DNA of 53,320 nt, taken from an uncultured Verrucomicrobia subdivision 3 bacterium. Its GTDB lineage: Bacteria > Verrucomicrobiota > Verrucomicrobiia > Limisphaerales > UBA11358. This document shows, piece after piece, positions 34,198-42,633 of this stretch; position 1 is the stretch's first letter, and each line of letters opens with the position of its first letter. The DNA is taken from NCBI GenBank assembly GCA_903827955.1, contig CAIKKJ010000171.1, positions 1 to 53,320 on the forward strand, written 5' to 3'. A program made the position numbers and the translations under genes. The notes beneath the pieces were generated by a model. It was not told where the DNA came from. It saw only the letters and a list, made by a program, of their open reading frames with translations, and ran no database searches.

Positions 34198-35463
34198 TTA
34201 CTCGTAACGAAGCGATTCAATCGGGTCGAGGTTCGCTGCTTTCCACGCGGGATAAGTGCCAAAGATAATCCCCACGACGGAGCAGATTGCCAGGCCCAGC
34301 GCCACCCAGTCGAAAGGAATCACGGGCGGCAGCTTCAGCACAAGTGCAAGGATGTTGCCGCCGAGAATGCCAAACACCACACCGAATGCGCCGCCAACTT
34401 CGCAGAGCGCTATAGCTTCGAGGATGAATTGCACCATGATGTTGCGCTTCTTTGCGCCGATGGCGCGGCGGATGCCGATTTCGCGCGTCCGTTCCGTGAC
34501 GGAGACGAGCATGATGTTCATGATGCCAATGCCCGCCGCGAGCAACGCGATGGAACTGACGATGGCGACGCCGATGCGGACGTTGCGCGTGAAATTTTTG
34601 AACTGTTCGATCAGCGAATCGTTTGAGGAGATTTCAAAATCATCTTCCTTGCCCGGCGGCACTTTGCGCAGCACGCGCAAGGCGCCGCGCACTTCCTCCA
34701 GCACGGCGTCGTAACTGGCGCGGTCGGGCGCGGCGACGAGGATGTTCAAACTGCGATACGCCCAGCCGCCGTAACGGTTCATGCCGGTGGTGATGGGCAC
34801 GATGATGAAATTGTCCTGGTCACCGCCCATCGCACCGCCTTTGGCCTCGGTCGTGCCGATGACGCTATAATTGACCCCGCCGATTTTCACTTCTTCACCG
34901 ACGGGCGAACTGTTCGGAAAAATATTTGTCGCCAAACCATAGCCCAGCACGCAGACGCTGCGGGCGCTGTCCACATCGGCTTCCAGCAAGGCGCGGCCGT
35001 CGGCAATGTTCCAGTTGTGTGCGGGAAAACTGCCGGGTGTCTCGCCGTAAAGCCGCACGGTCGGCGCGCTGGTCTTGTAGCGGGTGGAGATTTCGCCGGA
35101 CCAGAAGGCCGTTTCCACGCCAATGTTCGCAGGCAAGGTGATTTTATCCTCCAACTGCCGCGCCTGATTGAGTGTGATGTTTTTGCGCCGCCAGTATTTC
35201 TGCCAGTCGTTATCCGAGACGCCGCCGAAGGTAGTGTTCGGCCATTTGCGGATCATGAAGGTGGTGCTGCCGAGCGAACTCAACTGCCGTTCGATGTTCG
35301 CCTGCATCACGCGCATCGCCGTCATCACGACGATGATGGAAAAAACACCGACCAGCACGCCGAGCAGCGTGAGCGCGGAACGCAATTTGTGCGCAGCAAT
35401 CGCCCCGAGCGCCATCGAGAGGCTCTCGCGGAATTCGGCGAGGAATGGAAATTTCTTATTCAT
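34198..35463 (-). CDS. MacB/FtsX-type ABC transporter permease
   Basis: The 421-residue protein has the MacB topology: one N-terminal membrane segment (SALTLLGVLVGVFSIIVVMTA), a ~220-residue periplasmic MacB-PCD domain (with STTFMIRKWPNTTF and PVGEEVKIGGVNYSVIG), then three C-terminal helices with GIGIMNIMLVSVTERTREIGIRRAIGAKKRNI, the family's coupling region. It is the last gene of a four-gene efflux operon and its start overlaps the stop of the previous permease by 8 bases. Two different permeases with one ATPase suggest a heterodimeric pump. The substrate could be a peptide, lipoprotein or antibiotic. Confidence 0.93.
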   Translation of the reverse strand: MNKKFPFLAEFRESLSMALGAIAAHKLRSALTLLGVLVGVFSIIVVMTAMRVMQANIERQLSSLGSTTFMIRKWPNTTFGGVSDNDWQKYWRRKNITLNQARQLEDKITLPANIGVETAFWSGEISTRYKTSAPTVRLYGETPGSFPAHNWNIADGRALLEADVDSARSVCVLGYGLATNIFPNSSPVGEEVKIGGVNYSVIGTTEAKGGAMGGDQDNFIIVPITTGMNRYGGWAYRSLNILVAAPDRASYDAVLEEVRGALRVLRKVPPGKEDDFEISSNDSLIEQFKNFTRNVRIGVAIVSSIALLAAGIGIMNIMLVSVTERTREIGIRRAIGAKKRNIMVQFILEAIALCEVGGAFGVVFGILGGNILALVLKLPPVIPFDWVALGLAICSVVGIIFGTYPAWKAANLDPIESLRYE

Positions 35464-36685
35464 TACGCAAAGCGTCCACCGTGTTCATCCGTGCCGCGCG
35501 CCAGGCCGGGAAAAAGCCAGAGAGAATTCCCGTGACTGCCGAGACGAACAGGGAAATGGCCACGACCGGCAACGACAGGGTGGCCGGCATCATTTTTTGT
35601 AGCAGCAACGTAGCCGGCCACGCGATGAGCAACGCGATGACGCCGCCGATGAGGCAGATGCATGCGGCTTCGATGATGAATTGCAGCAGGATGGTGCGGT
35701 TCTTCGCGCCGATGGCTTTGCGCACGCCGATTTCGCGGGTGCGTTCGGCGACGGAGACGAACATGATGTTCATGATGCCGATGCCGCCGACGAACAGCGA
35801 CAGGCCGGTGATGAAGATGCCGATGCCGGCAATGGTTCCAGCGACCTGATGAAACATCTGGAGGATCTGGTCTTGCTGGTTGATCGCAAAATTATCCGGC
35901 GTGCCGGGTGCGAGATGGCGGTAGCGCCGCAGGACGGTGCGCAATTCTTCCTTCGCATCGTCAAGCTGGCCAATGTCAGCAACCTTGACCTGGATGGTGA
36001 ACGGCGGGTTTGACCAGATATGCCGTGTGAACTGGGGCAGGGGCAGAATGACCTCGTTGTCTGCGCCGCCCTGCTCGGCAAAGCCGCCTTGCTTGTCGAG
36101 CACGCCGACGACTTCAAATTCATGTTTCTCAATCATGATTTTTTCACCGAGCGGCGAGGCGTTGAGGAAAAGATTGGTCGCTAGCGCCGCGCCGATGACA
36201 CACACGGGACGGCCGCCATCGGATTCCGCCGTCGTCAAAAAATGCCCCTGGGCCACAACCAGTCCGCTGGTGAGTTGGTAATCCTCGGTCGTGCCGAGAA
36301 TCGGCGAACTGGATGAATTTCGTTTCTGATATTTGATCTGGTCTTGATCTTGTGCGACGGGAGCGATAGCGCTGGCCAGTTTCAACTGCCGTTGTAGCGC
36401 GTCCGCCTCGGCCAGTGTGAGATTGGGATTTTTCATGGCCTTCATCCACGCCTCATGCGAGCCGGTGAACCAGCCGGCGCGTTCCACATAAAGCACGTCC
36501 GCGCCGATGGACGAGACGCTGCTCATGAAAGAATTATTCAAGCCCTGGATGGCCGTGCCCATCAACGTCACCGTGACAATGCCGATGACGATGCCGAGCG
36601 TGGTCAGCGCCGAACGCAGCTTGTTCGCGCGAATGGCGCTCCACGAGATCGTCAGGCCTTCGCGCAGCTCGGTGAGGAAATTCAT
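35456..36685 (-). CDS. MacB/FtsX-type ABC transporter permease
   Basis: The 409-residue protein has an N-terminal membrane helix (LRSALTTLGIVIGIVTVTLMGTA), a MacB periplasmic domain (DVLYVERAGWFTG, PLGEKIMIEKHEFEVVGVLD) and three C-terminal helices with VGGIGIMNIMFVSVAERTREIGVRKAIGAKNRTI. It is a paralogue of the next permease gene, with which it overlaps by 8 bases, and follows the ATPase gene by 17 bases. The two permeases probably pair in one transporter with the ATPase and HlyD-type adaptor. Confidence 0.93.
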   Translation of the reverse strand: MNFLTELREGLTISWSAIRANKLRSALTTLGIVIGIVTVTLMGTAIQGLNNSFMSSVSSIGADVLYVERAGWFTGSHEAWMKAMKNPNLTLAEADALQRQLKLASAIAPVAQDQDQIKYQKRNSSSSPILGTTEDYQLTSGLVVAQGHFLTTAESDGGRPVCVIGAALATNLFLNASPLGEKIMIEKHEFEVVGVLDKQGGFAEQGGADNEVILPLPQFTRHIWSNPPFTIQVKVADIGQLDDAKEELRTVLRRYRHLAPGTPDNFAINQQDQILQMFHQVAGTIAGIGIFITGLSLFVGGIGIMNIMFVSVAERTREIGVRKAIGAKNRTILLQFIIEAACICLIGGVIALLIAWPATLLLQKMMPATLSLPVVAISLFVSAVTGILSGFFPAWRAARMNTVDALRNE

Positions 36686-36702
36686 TGGGCGGGATGAACC
36701 AA

Positions 36703-37389
36703 TTATTTTTTTACCGGCTCATCGCTCGCAATCAGCCCGTCACGGATGCGGATGATGCGGCGCGCGTGCAGGGCCACTTCTTCCTCGTGCGTGACGACGA
36801 TGATGGTGTTGCCGGCGTCGGCGAGCTGCTGAAACAAAGCCAAAATTTCCGTGCCGGTTTTTGAATCCAGATTTCCCGTCGGCTCGTCCGCCAGCAAAAT
36901 GGACGGCTTGTTCACGAGCGCTCGGGCAACGGCGACACGTTGACGCTGACCGCCGGAAAGTTCGTTTGGTTTGTGATGCACGCGGTCGGCCAGACCGACG
37001 CTCGTCAGCGCATTCATTGCAATTTCGCGGCGTTCGCGCTTGCCGATGCCGGCATAGACCAGCGGCAACTCAACATTTCGCAATGCGTCGGAACGTGGAA
37101 GCAGGTTGAAGGTCTGGAAAATGAAGCCGATTTCCTTGTTGCGGATTTCGGCGAGCTGGTTGTCATTCATCTCGCTTACGCGATGGCCGTTCAACTCGTA
37201 GCTGCCGTCCGTCGGCGAGTCGAGGCAGCCGACGAGATTCATCATCGTGGATTTGCCGGAGCCGGACGGCCCCATGATGGCGACGTATTCACCGCGCTGG
37301 ATTTCCAGCGAGACGCCGCGCAAGGCGTGGACAGTTTCCGCCCCCATCTGGTAACGGCGGGAAATGTTTTGAAGGCGGATGAGGCTCAC
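36703..37389 (-). CDS. MacB/LolD-type ABC transporter ATPase
   Basis: This 228-residue ATPase powers the MacB-like permeases. Walker A is [15 protein letters not shown], the Q-loop lies in [12 protein letters not shown], the ABC signature is [17 protein letters not shown] and Walker B is [12 protein letters not shown], followed by the His switch in [10 protein letters not shown]. Length and the GNLDSKTG block match the MacB/LolD/FtsE subgroup. It lies 43 bases downstream of the adaptor gene in the same operon. Confidence 0.96.
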   Translation of the reverse strand: MSLIRLQNISRRYQMGAETVHALRGVSLEIQRGEYVAIMGPSGSGKSTMMNLVGCLDSPTDGSYELNGHRVSEMNDNQLAEIRNKEIGFIFQTFNLLPRSDALRNVELPLVYAGIGKRERREIAMNALTSVGLADRVHHKPNELSGGQRQRVAVARALVNKPSILLADEPTGNLDSKTGTEILALFQQLADAGNTIIVVTHEEEVALHARRIIRIRDGLIASDEPVKK

Positions 37390-37432
37390 AGGGATTAAAA
37401 AATCAATTCAGCCTTGGGAAACGGCTCGTTTT

Positions 37433-38833
37433 TTATTTTGAATTCTTTTTAACTTTTTTGCCGTCGTCGAGGTCGCGGCTGATGGCGCGATAACCGCCGG
37501 TCACAATTTCATCGCCTTCCTTGAGCCCGTCGGTGATCTCCCAAAAATTGTCGTCGCTGATGCCGATTTTCACGGGCACGGTTTTGACGTGGCTGCCATC
37601 TATCACAAAAACCACCTCGACCGGTTTATTGGCGTCCATTTTTTTCTCGCCCTTCACGGCATTGGTTTCACCGCTGCTGGTAACGGTGTTGGTCGCGATA
37701 GAATTCGTTTTATCGGCGTCCGTTTTTCCACTCGGCTTGAGCACCCGTGTGGTGACGCTGGCGATGGGTGCGGCGATGGTATTCGTTCGTGTCCGCGTCT
37801 CGATGGTTGCGCTGACGGACATGCCGGGGCGCAATTCCGTCGTTTCCGTGAAGCGGATGCGCACTTGAAATTGCGTGGCGGATTGCCCGGCGGATGACGA
37901 ACTGCTGCTATAACTTGAGGCGGCGCTGGCATTCATGTCTTTTGATGAATTGGCCACGTCAGTGACGACGCCGGGAAATTTTTTATTTTTGAATGAATCC
38001 ACCTCCAATTTTGCGGGCTGGCCGGGCTGGAGGAGGACGATGTCCATTTCGCCGATGTCCACGCGGGCTTCCATGCGGCTCAAGTCGGAAATCACCATGA
38101 TGTCCGTGCCCGCGTTTTGCACCGTGCCGAGAACGCGTTCGCCTTTTTGCGAATTCAACTTGCTCACCGTGCCGTCAATCGGCGCGATGATGGTGGTCTT
38201 GGCGAGCGACTCCAGCGCGCTGTCCACGTTGGCCTGCGCGACCTCCACCTGATGCTTGGAACTTTCGGCGGAAGCGGCGGCGACCTCGCGCGCAACCTTG
38301 AAGCTGATGAAATCTGATTCGGACAACAATTTGGCGTCAAATAATTCTTTGTTGCGTTTGAATTCCGCCTCGGCCTTTTCGAGGTTCGCGCCGGCGGTGG
38401 TGCGCGAGGCGAGGGATGATTGGTAGTTGGCCTCCGCCTGCTTGAGGGTAGCGTTGTAAAAATCCGGCTTAATTTTCAGCAGCACGTCGCCTTTGTGGAT
38501 GAACTGGCCTTCCTTCACGTTCAGTTCCGTGATTTCGCCGCTGACCTCCGGGCTGATGTGCACCTGCAACACCGGATAAATTTTCCCGTTCGCCACGACG
38601 GTCTCGGTGATGGTGTGGCGCGAAATTTTTTCTGTCGTCACGCTGATGTCCGGTTCGCCTTTGCGTAGCGCAAAAAACATCGTGGCGGCGAGCGCAAGGA
38701 GAACGATGATGGCGATGAGGATGAATTTTTTCCGACCTTTGCGACCAGGTTTGGGCGCGATGGTGGACGGAGGTATTTTGGGCGGTGCTTCCACCCTGCG
38801 AGCCTGCCGCAAGCCGCTAGCGTTGTCGAGCAT
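37433..38833 (-). CDS. HlyD/MacA-type periplasmic adaptor (membrane fusion protein)
   Basis: The adaptor links the inner-membrane ABC transporter to an outer-membrane channel. Using ATG 38833 (MLDNASGLRQ) gives 466 residues with an N-terminal membrane helix (FILIAIIVLLALAATMFFALR), a lipoyl/barrel-sandwich domain (VVANGKIYPVLQVHISPEVSGEI), an alpha-hairpin coiled coil (about 140-220) and a beta-barrel domain with LRPGMSVSATIETRT. The 45-residue ORF-track extension runs into low-complexity upstream sequence and is not family-like; the start could also be elsewhere. It heads the operon with the ATPase and two permeases. No outer-membrane TolC-type gene is in the window. Confidence 0.88.
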   Translation of the reverse strand: MLDNASGLRQARRVEAPPKIPPSTIAPKPGRKGRKKFILIAIIVLLALAATMFFALRKGEPDISVTTEKISRHTITETVVANGKIYPVLQVHISPEVSGEITELNVKEGQFIHKGDVLLKIKPDFYNATLKQAEANYQSSLASRTTAGANLEKAEAEFKRNKELFDAKLLSESDFISFKVAREVAAASAESSKHQVEVAQANVDSALESLAKTTIIAPIDGTVSKLNSQKGERVLGTVQNAGTDIMVISDLSRMEARVDIGEMDIVLLQPGQPAKLEVDSFKNKKFPGVVTDVANSSKDMNASAASSYSSSSSSAGQSATQFQVRIRFTETTELRPGMSVSATIETRTRTNTIAAPIASVTTRVLKPSGKTDADKTNSIATNTVTSSGETNAVKGEKKMDANKPVEVVFVIDGSHVKTVPVKIGISDDNFWEITDGLKEGDEIVTGGYRAISRDLDDGKKVKKNSK

Positions 38834-39164
38834 GGGAAACGAGACACCGGAGACTTCAGAAGGCGAAAAATGGCTGGCGTGGGCGTAGCTACCAACTGAC
38901 CGACTCAAACACTGCAACCGATCACTGCAACCATACTGTCTGCAACTTTCGACTAACACTGCCTGCAACCGTCAACCGACCTTCACGCTCACACCAGCCA
39001 CAGACATCATCGTCCCGATTCCCAAACTGTCAAGGCGGCAAGTCAAAATAGTTTTGAAATTTTTTAATCCCTGAAAACAATGGCATCCCTTGGCAATTCC
39101 GGAAGCCACCTCCAACCGACTCCGCGCTTGACCGGGCAGGGGAATTGCATAAACTAGTTTCGTA
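38834..39164. other. Intergenic region upstream of the adaptor and ilv leader
   Basis: No credible gene is visible. CTGCAAC occurs four times between 38912 and 38969 at uneven spacing (13, 15 and 23 bases), of unknown meaning. The plus-strand ilvB promoter lies at 39128-39155. No clear -10/-35 pair is seen for the minus-strand efflux operon. Confidence 0.5.
39128..39155 (+). promoter_or_regulatory. Candidate ilvB promoter
   Basis: TTGACC (39128-39133) and TAAACT (39150-39155) are separated by 16 bases and match the sigma-70 boxes at 5/6 and 4/6 positions. Transcription would begin near 39162, only about 3 bases before the leader ATG, so the leader peptide could be translated from a nearly leaderless message. 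Confidence 0.5.
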
Positions 39165-39239
39165 ATGTTGAAAAACAACTCACAAGCTGTCATTCTGGTC
39201 GTCGCTGTAGTAGTTAGCGACGCCGTTGGTGCTTGTTGA
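39165..39239 (+). CDS. ilvB leader peptide (branched-chain amino acid sensor)
   Basis: This 24-codon ORF, too short for the ORF track, encodes seven Val, two Leu and one Ile, clustered in VILVVAVVV. In ilv attenuators, ribosomes stall at such codons when charged tRNA is scarce and let the antiterminator form. The stop codon (39237-39239) falls at the end of the left arm of the antiterminator (39223-39237), as the mechanism requires. No Shine-Dalgarno sequence precedes it. It lies 86 bases before ilvB and nothing else occupies this space. Confidence 0.8.
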   Translation: MLKNNSQAVILVVAVVVSDAVGAC

Positions 39240-39290
39240 GCGAAAATTTAACAAGAACCCACGGCTGGAAACGGCTGTGGGTTTTTTGTT
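39182..39290 (+). promoter_or_regulatory. ilvB transcription attenuator (protector, antiterminator and terminator stems)
   Basis: The terminator stem pairs AACCCACGGC (39256-39265) with GCTGTGGGTT (39274-39283), ten pairs with one G-U, loop TGGAAACG, then six T. The antiterminator pairs 39223-39237 with 39250-39264 at 13 of 15 positions and takes up the terminator's 5' arm, so only one can form. A protector stem pairs ACAAGC (39182-39187) with GCTTGT (39231-39236), topped by GTCGCT/AGCGAC (39201-39206 with 39216-39221), which would block the antiterminator when the leader is translated freely. All pairs were read by eye. Confidence 0.8.
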
Positions 39291-39325
39291 ACCCTGTGCC
39301 GGAGCCGCCATAACCAAAAAAGAAC

Positions 39326-41218
39326 ATGAGCAAGACAACTGAATCCGCCAAAGCAAAAACGAAACCCGCCACCAAAACACGCGCCGAAGTCGGTCCGGCC
39401 ATGTTCGGCCGCGACATCTTTGTCCAAGCCCTCGAGCGCGAAGGCGTGGAAGTCATCTTCGCGTATCCCGGCGGCGCGAGCATGGAAATTCACCAGTCGC
39501 TCACGCAGTCAAAAATCCGCACCATCCTCCCGCGCCACGAGCAAGGCGGCTCGTTTGCCGCCGAAGGTTATGCGCGTGTCACCGGCAAGGCTGGCGTGTG
39601 CATGGGCACCAGCGGTCCCGGCGCGACGAATCTCGTCACCGCCATTGCCGATGCATTTATGGATTCCTGTCCGCTCATTGCGATTACCGGTCAGGTGAAC
39701 CAGAACATGATCGGCCGCGGCGCGTTTCAGGAAACCGACATGATTGGCGTCACGCTGCCCATCGTGAAGCACAGCTATTTGGTCACGGACATCAACGACA
39801 TTCCGCGCATTGTGAAAGAAGCGTTTTACATCGCGCAATCCGGCCGCCCGGGTCCGGTGGTGATTGATTTTCCGAAGAACATCCAGCAGGCCAAGGCGCA
39901 GCCCGTTTGGCCGACGCTCGAAGAAATCAAAAAGGGCCTGCCGGGTTACACGCAGCCGGATTTGAAAGCCGACGATCTTTCGCTCAACGAAATCATCGGC
40001 CTCATCGAGAAGGCGGAACGCCCGGTGATTTATTGCGGCGGCGGCATCATCACGAGCGGCGCGGCGGCGGAACTCAAGAAGTTTGCCGAGACGACGAATA
40101 TTCCCGTGACGACCACGCTCATGGGCATCGGTGGTTTCCCGGAAACGCATCCGCTTTCGTTGCGCTGGCTCGGCATGCACGGTTCCGCTTCGGCGAACTG
40201 GGCGGTGAACGGCGAATATGAATATCGCAAGAGTTTCAATGATCCGATGGTCAAGATGAAAGACGGCGCGGATTTGCTGCTCGCCTTCGGCGTGCGCTTT
40301 GACGACCGCGTGACCGGCAAGTTTGAAGAATTCTGCAAGACCGGCACGATTGTTCACATTGACATTGACGCTTCGGAATTAAACAAGAACCGCAAAGCGA
40401 ATCTCCCGGTCGTCGGCGACATCAAGGACGCGCTTACGCGTTTGAATAAACTGGTGGCCAAACGTCCGCTCCAGAAAAAGCACACCCCGTGGCTCGCGCA
40501 GATCGCCGAGTGGCAGAAGAAGGCGCCGTTTGCTTACCGCATCACGCCGGAGATTGCCAACAGCGATCACATGATTGACCACATGCAAGGCAAGGAAAGC
40601 GAAGTCATCCTCCAACAGATGGTCATTGAGACGCTTTACGAACTGACGAAGGGCGATGCCTACATCACCACCGGCGTCGGCCAGCACCAGATGTGGGCCG
40701 GCCAATGGTATAAATATAAATTCCCGCGCCAGTTCGTCACCAGCGGCGGACTTGGTTCGATGGGCTACGGTTATCCCGCCGCGCTCGGCGTGAAGGTCGC
40801 TCATCCGGACAAACAGGTCGTGGACATTGACGGCGACGGCTCGTTCCTGATGAACATCCAGGAACTCGCCACCGCGCACGTCGAAAAAATTGCCGCGAAA
40901 GCCATCATCCTGAACAACCAACACCTTGGCATGGTGGTGCAATGGGAAGATAACTTCTACGCCGGCAACCGTGGTCACACCTACCTCGGCGACCCGAAAG
41001 ACCGCGCGGACATCTATCCGAATTACGTGGCCGTTTGCAATTCCTTCGGCGTGAAATGCGAACGCGTGATGTTCAAAAAAGATCTCCGCGCCGCCATGCA
41101 ACGCATGCTCGATGCCGACGAACCTTACGTCCTCGATGTGGTCGTGCCTTACAGCACGCACGTCATCCCGTTCATTCCCGCCGGCAAGACCGTGGCGGAC
41201 ATGATCTGGAAGGCGTGA
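39326..41218 (+). CDS. ilvB: Acetolactate synthase large (catalytic) subunit
   Basis: It condenses two pyruvates to acetolactate, or pyruvate with 2-ketobutyrate, the first shared step of valine, leucine and isoleucine synthesis, using ThDP, Mg2+ and FAD. The 630-residue protein has a ~25-residue hydrophilic N-terminal extension, then FVQALEREGVEVIFAYPGGASMEIH, the ThDP-activating Glu in PRHEQGGSFAAEGYAR, GTSGPGATNLVTAIADA and the ThDP motif GDGSFLMNIQELATAH...NNQ. The extension makes it slightly longer than usual (~570-600). It is alone: a terminator follows, with no ilvN or ilvC. Expression is probably controlled by the attenuator upstream. Confidence 0.96.
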   Translation: MSKTTESAKAKTKPATKTRAEVGPAMFGRDIFVQALEREGVEVIFAYPGGASMEIHQSLTQSKIRTILPRHEQGGSFAAEGYARVTGKAGVCMGTSGPGATNLVTAIADAFMDSCPLIAITGQVNQNMIGRGAFQETDMIGVTLPIVKHSYLVTDINDIPRIVKEAFYIAQSGRPGPVVIDFPKNIQQAKAQPVWPTLEEIKKGLPGYTQPDLKADDLSLNEIIGLIEKAERPVIYCGGGIITSGAAAELKKFAETTNIPVTTTLMGIGGFPETHPLSLRWLGMHGSASANWAVNGEYEYRKSFNDPMVKMKDGADLLLAFGVRFDDRVTGKFEEFCKTGTIVHIDIDASELNKNRKANLPVVGDIKDALTRLNKLVAKRPLQKKHTPWLAQIAEWQKKAPFAYRITPEIANSDHMIDHMQGKESEVILQQMVIETLYELTKGDAYITTGVGQHQMWAGQWYKYKFPRQFVTSGGLGSMGYGYPAALGVKVAHPDKQVVDIDGDGSFLMNIQELATAHVEKIAAKAIILNNQHLGMVVQWEDNFYAGNRGHTYLGDPKDRADIYPNYVAVCNSFGVKCERVMFKKDLRAAMQRMLDADEPYVLDVVVPYSTHVIPFIPAGKTVADMIWKA

Positions 41219-41244
41219 GCGGAAATTAAACTGAAGTCTTCAAG

Positions 41245-41279
41245 CGGCGCGATGATTTTCATCGCGCCGTTTTTGTTTT
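41245..41279 (+). terminator. Rho-independent terminator after ilvB
   Basis: A perfect 11-bp stem, CGGCGCGATGA (41245-41255) with TCATCGCGCCG (41259-41269), has a 3-base loop and is followed by TTTTTGTTTT. It lies 26 bases after the ilvB stop, so ilvB is the last gene of its unit. Confidence 0.9.
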
Positions 41280-41559
41280 CCAGCAATGGGATGACCAGTA
41301 ACAGTGTGAACGTTTTTAGACGCGACGGCGAAAATTCGACAGCCGTTAGCTTTGACATCCGGTGAATTGCGTCGAAAACCAAACAAATCCCCGCCGACGC
41401 GTTTGGCATACGGATTGCGAATAAGCTGGTAGTTGTAAATTAAGTCTGCCCGTAGTCCTACGTTCGGCTTCTTTTTCCCGCCCCGGCGGTTGGTGCTACC
41501 AACGAGCCGCGGTGTCCTTTTTTAGTGCCACTTCACGGCGGCTTGAGCGTGTCGAGTCA

Positions 41560-41838
41560 TCAATTCTCCAACTGCTGCACGAGGTCGTTGATGAAACCCT
41601 GGATGGCCATCAAATCCGCATACGTCGGCGGATCGGAATAGCCGGGATCCAGTTCGCCCGCCGTCGGCTTGGTCGCCTTGCTGGCCACCGATGTCTGCAA
41701 CTGCGCCACCTGCGTTTGCAACGTGGCAATCTGTGCCGCCTGCGTATCCATCAACGTCTTCAAGCCCGCGAATTGATTTCTTAACTCGGCGGAAACAATC
41801 GGCGCGCCGTTCGCCGGTTTGGTGGGATCGTAAGCCAT
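41560..41838 (-). CDS. Small coiled-coil protein of unknown function
   Basis: The 92-residue protein starts MAYDPTKPANGAPIVSAELRNQF and has a short coiled coil with heptad-like Leu/Ala spacing (TQAAQIATLQTQVAQLQTSV, about 32-51), then a Pro-rich segment and LMAIQGFINDLVQQLEN. I do not recognise a function; the MxYDPT..NG.PI..AELR.QF opening is one I associate with small accessory proteins in Verrucomicrobiota. No signal peptide. It lies downstream of the fibronectin III gene on the same strand, separated by 81 bases of repeat, and the two may form a unit. Confidence 0.7.
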   Translation of the reverse strand: MAYDPTKPANGAPIVSAELRNQFAGLKTLMDTQAAQIATLQTQVAQLQTSVASKATKPTAGELDPGYSDPPTYADLMAIQGFINDLVQQLEN

Positions 41839-41919
41839 AATAATTTAGGAGATGGGAGATAGCAAATGGAAGATAGGAAATAACCGATGGATTTCTCCCT
41901 AACTCCCATCTGCCCGGTC
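41839..41919. repeat. Short intergenic repeat with GGAGATAG-type units
   Basis: Purine-rich units such as GGGAGATAGCAAATGGAAGATAGG recur in degenerate form, and AGATGGGAG has an inverted partner CTCCCATCT near 41902. The same pattern read in other frames gives LPFAISHL-like peptides common in spurious ORFs. No gene is seen. Confidence 0.5.
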
Positions 41920-42633
41920 TCACGGCACAATCCTCGTGGCCGGGTCGCTCCACGCGCCTTTGCCAGCGCTGTTGATGGCGCGCACGCGCACCCAGAGCTT
42001 GCTCCCGCTCGTGAAGCCCGTCAGCGTCGTCTGCGAATTCGTCAGCGTGTCCGCCGTCACCCAACTCGTCGTGGTGAACGGATCGGGACTCGTCTGCACC
42101 TCAAAACTTTTCGCGCCGCTCAACGAATCCCAATGCACATCCAGCGCGCCCGCGTTGTCGCTCGTCGTCAGCGAGAGGTTCATCACCTGATTGGGAATCG
42201 TCTGCGGCGTGCGCGCGGCGCGGACGGACAGGCCGGCGCTCAAGATTTTGGTTTCATCGCCGTTCGCCGTGAGGTCCACGTAGTTGACCAATTGGTTGGC
42301 GAGCGCCGTCAACGCGGCGATGGCCGCGTCCTTGTTGGCCGTGGCCTGTTTGGAAGCGGCGGCGGCGTTGTCCGAAGCCGTCAGCGCGGTTTGCGCGGCG
42401 GTGATGGCGGTGCCGAAGGTCGTGAGCGCCGGCACGGGCGTGGTGAAGTTCGCGTTGCCGGTCAACGCCGTCTTGAGGTTGCTGCACGTCTGGATGGTGT
42501 CGCCGTCCGGCACGCCGCTGAGGGAGAATTTTACCTTGGCCATAGTTTTTCTTTTGGTTGGTGGCGGAACCAATGCGTCATCGTAGAGTGCGCCGCTGTC
42601 GTAAGTCAGACCGGGCGTATCATAGAAGTTCAT
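41920..42633 (-). CDS. Fibronectin type III domain protein of accessory region
   Basis: The ATG at 42633 is preceded by an AGGTG that could bind the ribosome and gives 237 residues; the ORF-track GTG at 42639 is two codons upstream. The N-terminus has FYDTPGLTYDSGALYDD, followed by a helical Ala/Thr-rich region with LKTALTGNANFTTPVPALTTF and SAGLSVRAARTPQT. The C-terminal ~90 residues are a fibronectin III-like domain (GALDVHWDSLSGAKSFEVQTS to GSKLWVRVRAINSAGKGAWSD). No signal peptide is seen. The function is unknown. An internal ATG at 42543 (MAKVKFSLSGV) is an alternative start if the first 30 residues belong to a separate short ORF. Confidence 0.7.
   Translation of the reverse strand: MNFYDTPGLTYDSGALYDDALVPPPTKRKTMAKVKFSLSGVPDGDTIQTCSNLKTALTGNANFTTPVPALTTFGTAITAAQTALTASDNAAAASKQATANKDAAIAALTALANQLVNYVDLTANGDETKILSAGLSVRAARTPQTIPNQVMNLSLTTSDNAGALDVHWDSLSGAKSFEVQTSPDPFTTTSWVTADTLTNSQTTLTGFTSGSKLWVRVRAINSAGKGAWSDPATRIVP

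Noticed and set aside
41522-42064. 180-aa minus-strand ORF with YLPFAISHLL
   Set aside because: This peptide arises from the short intergenic repeat at 41839-41919; the frame crosses two better-supported genes.
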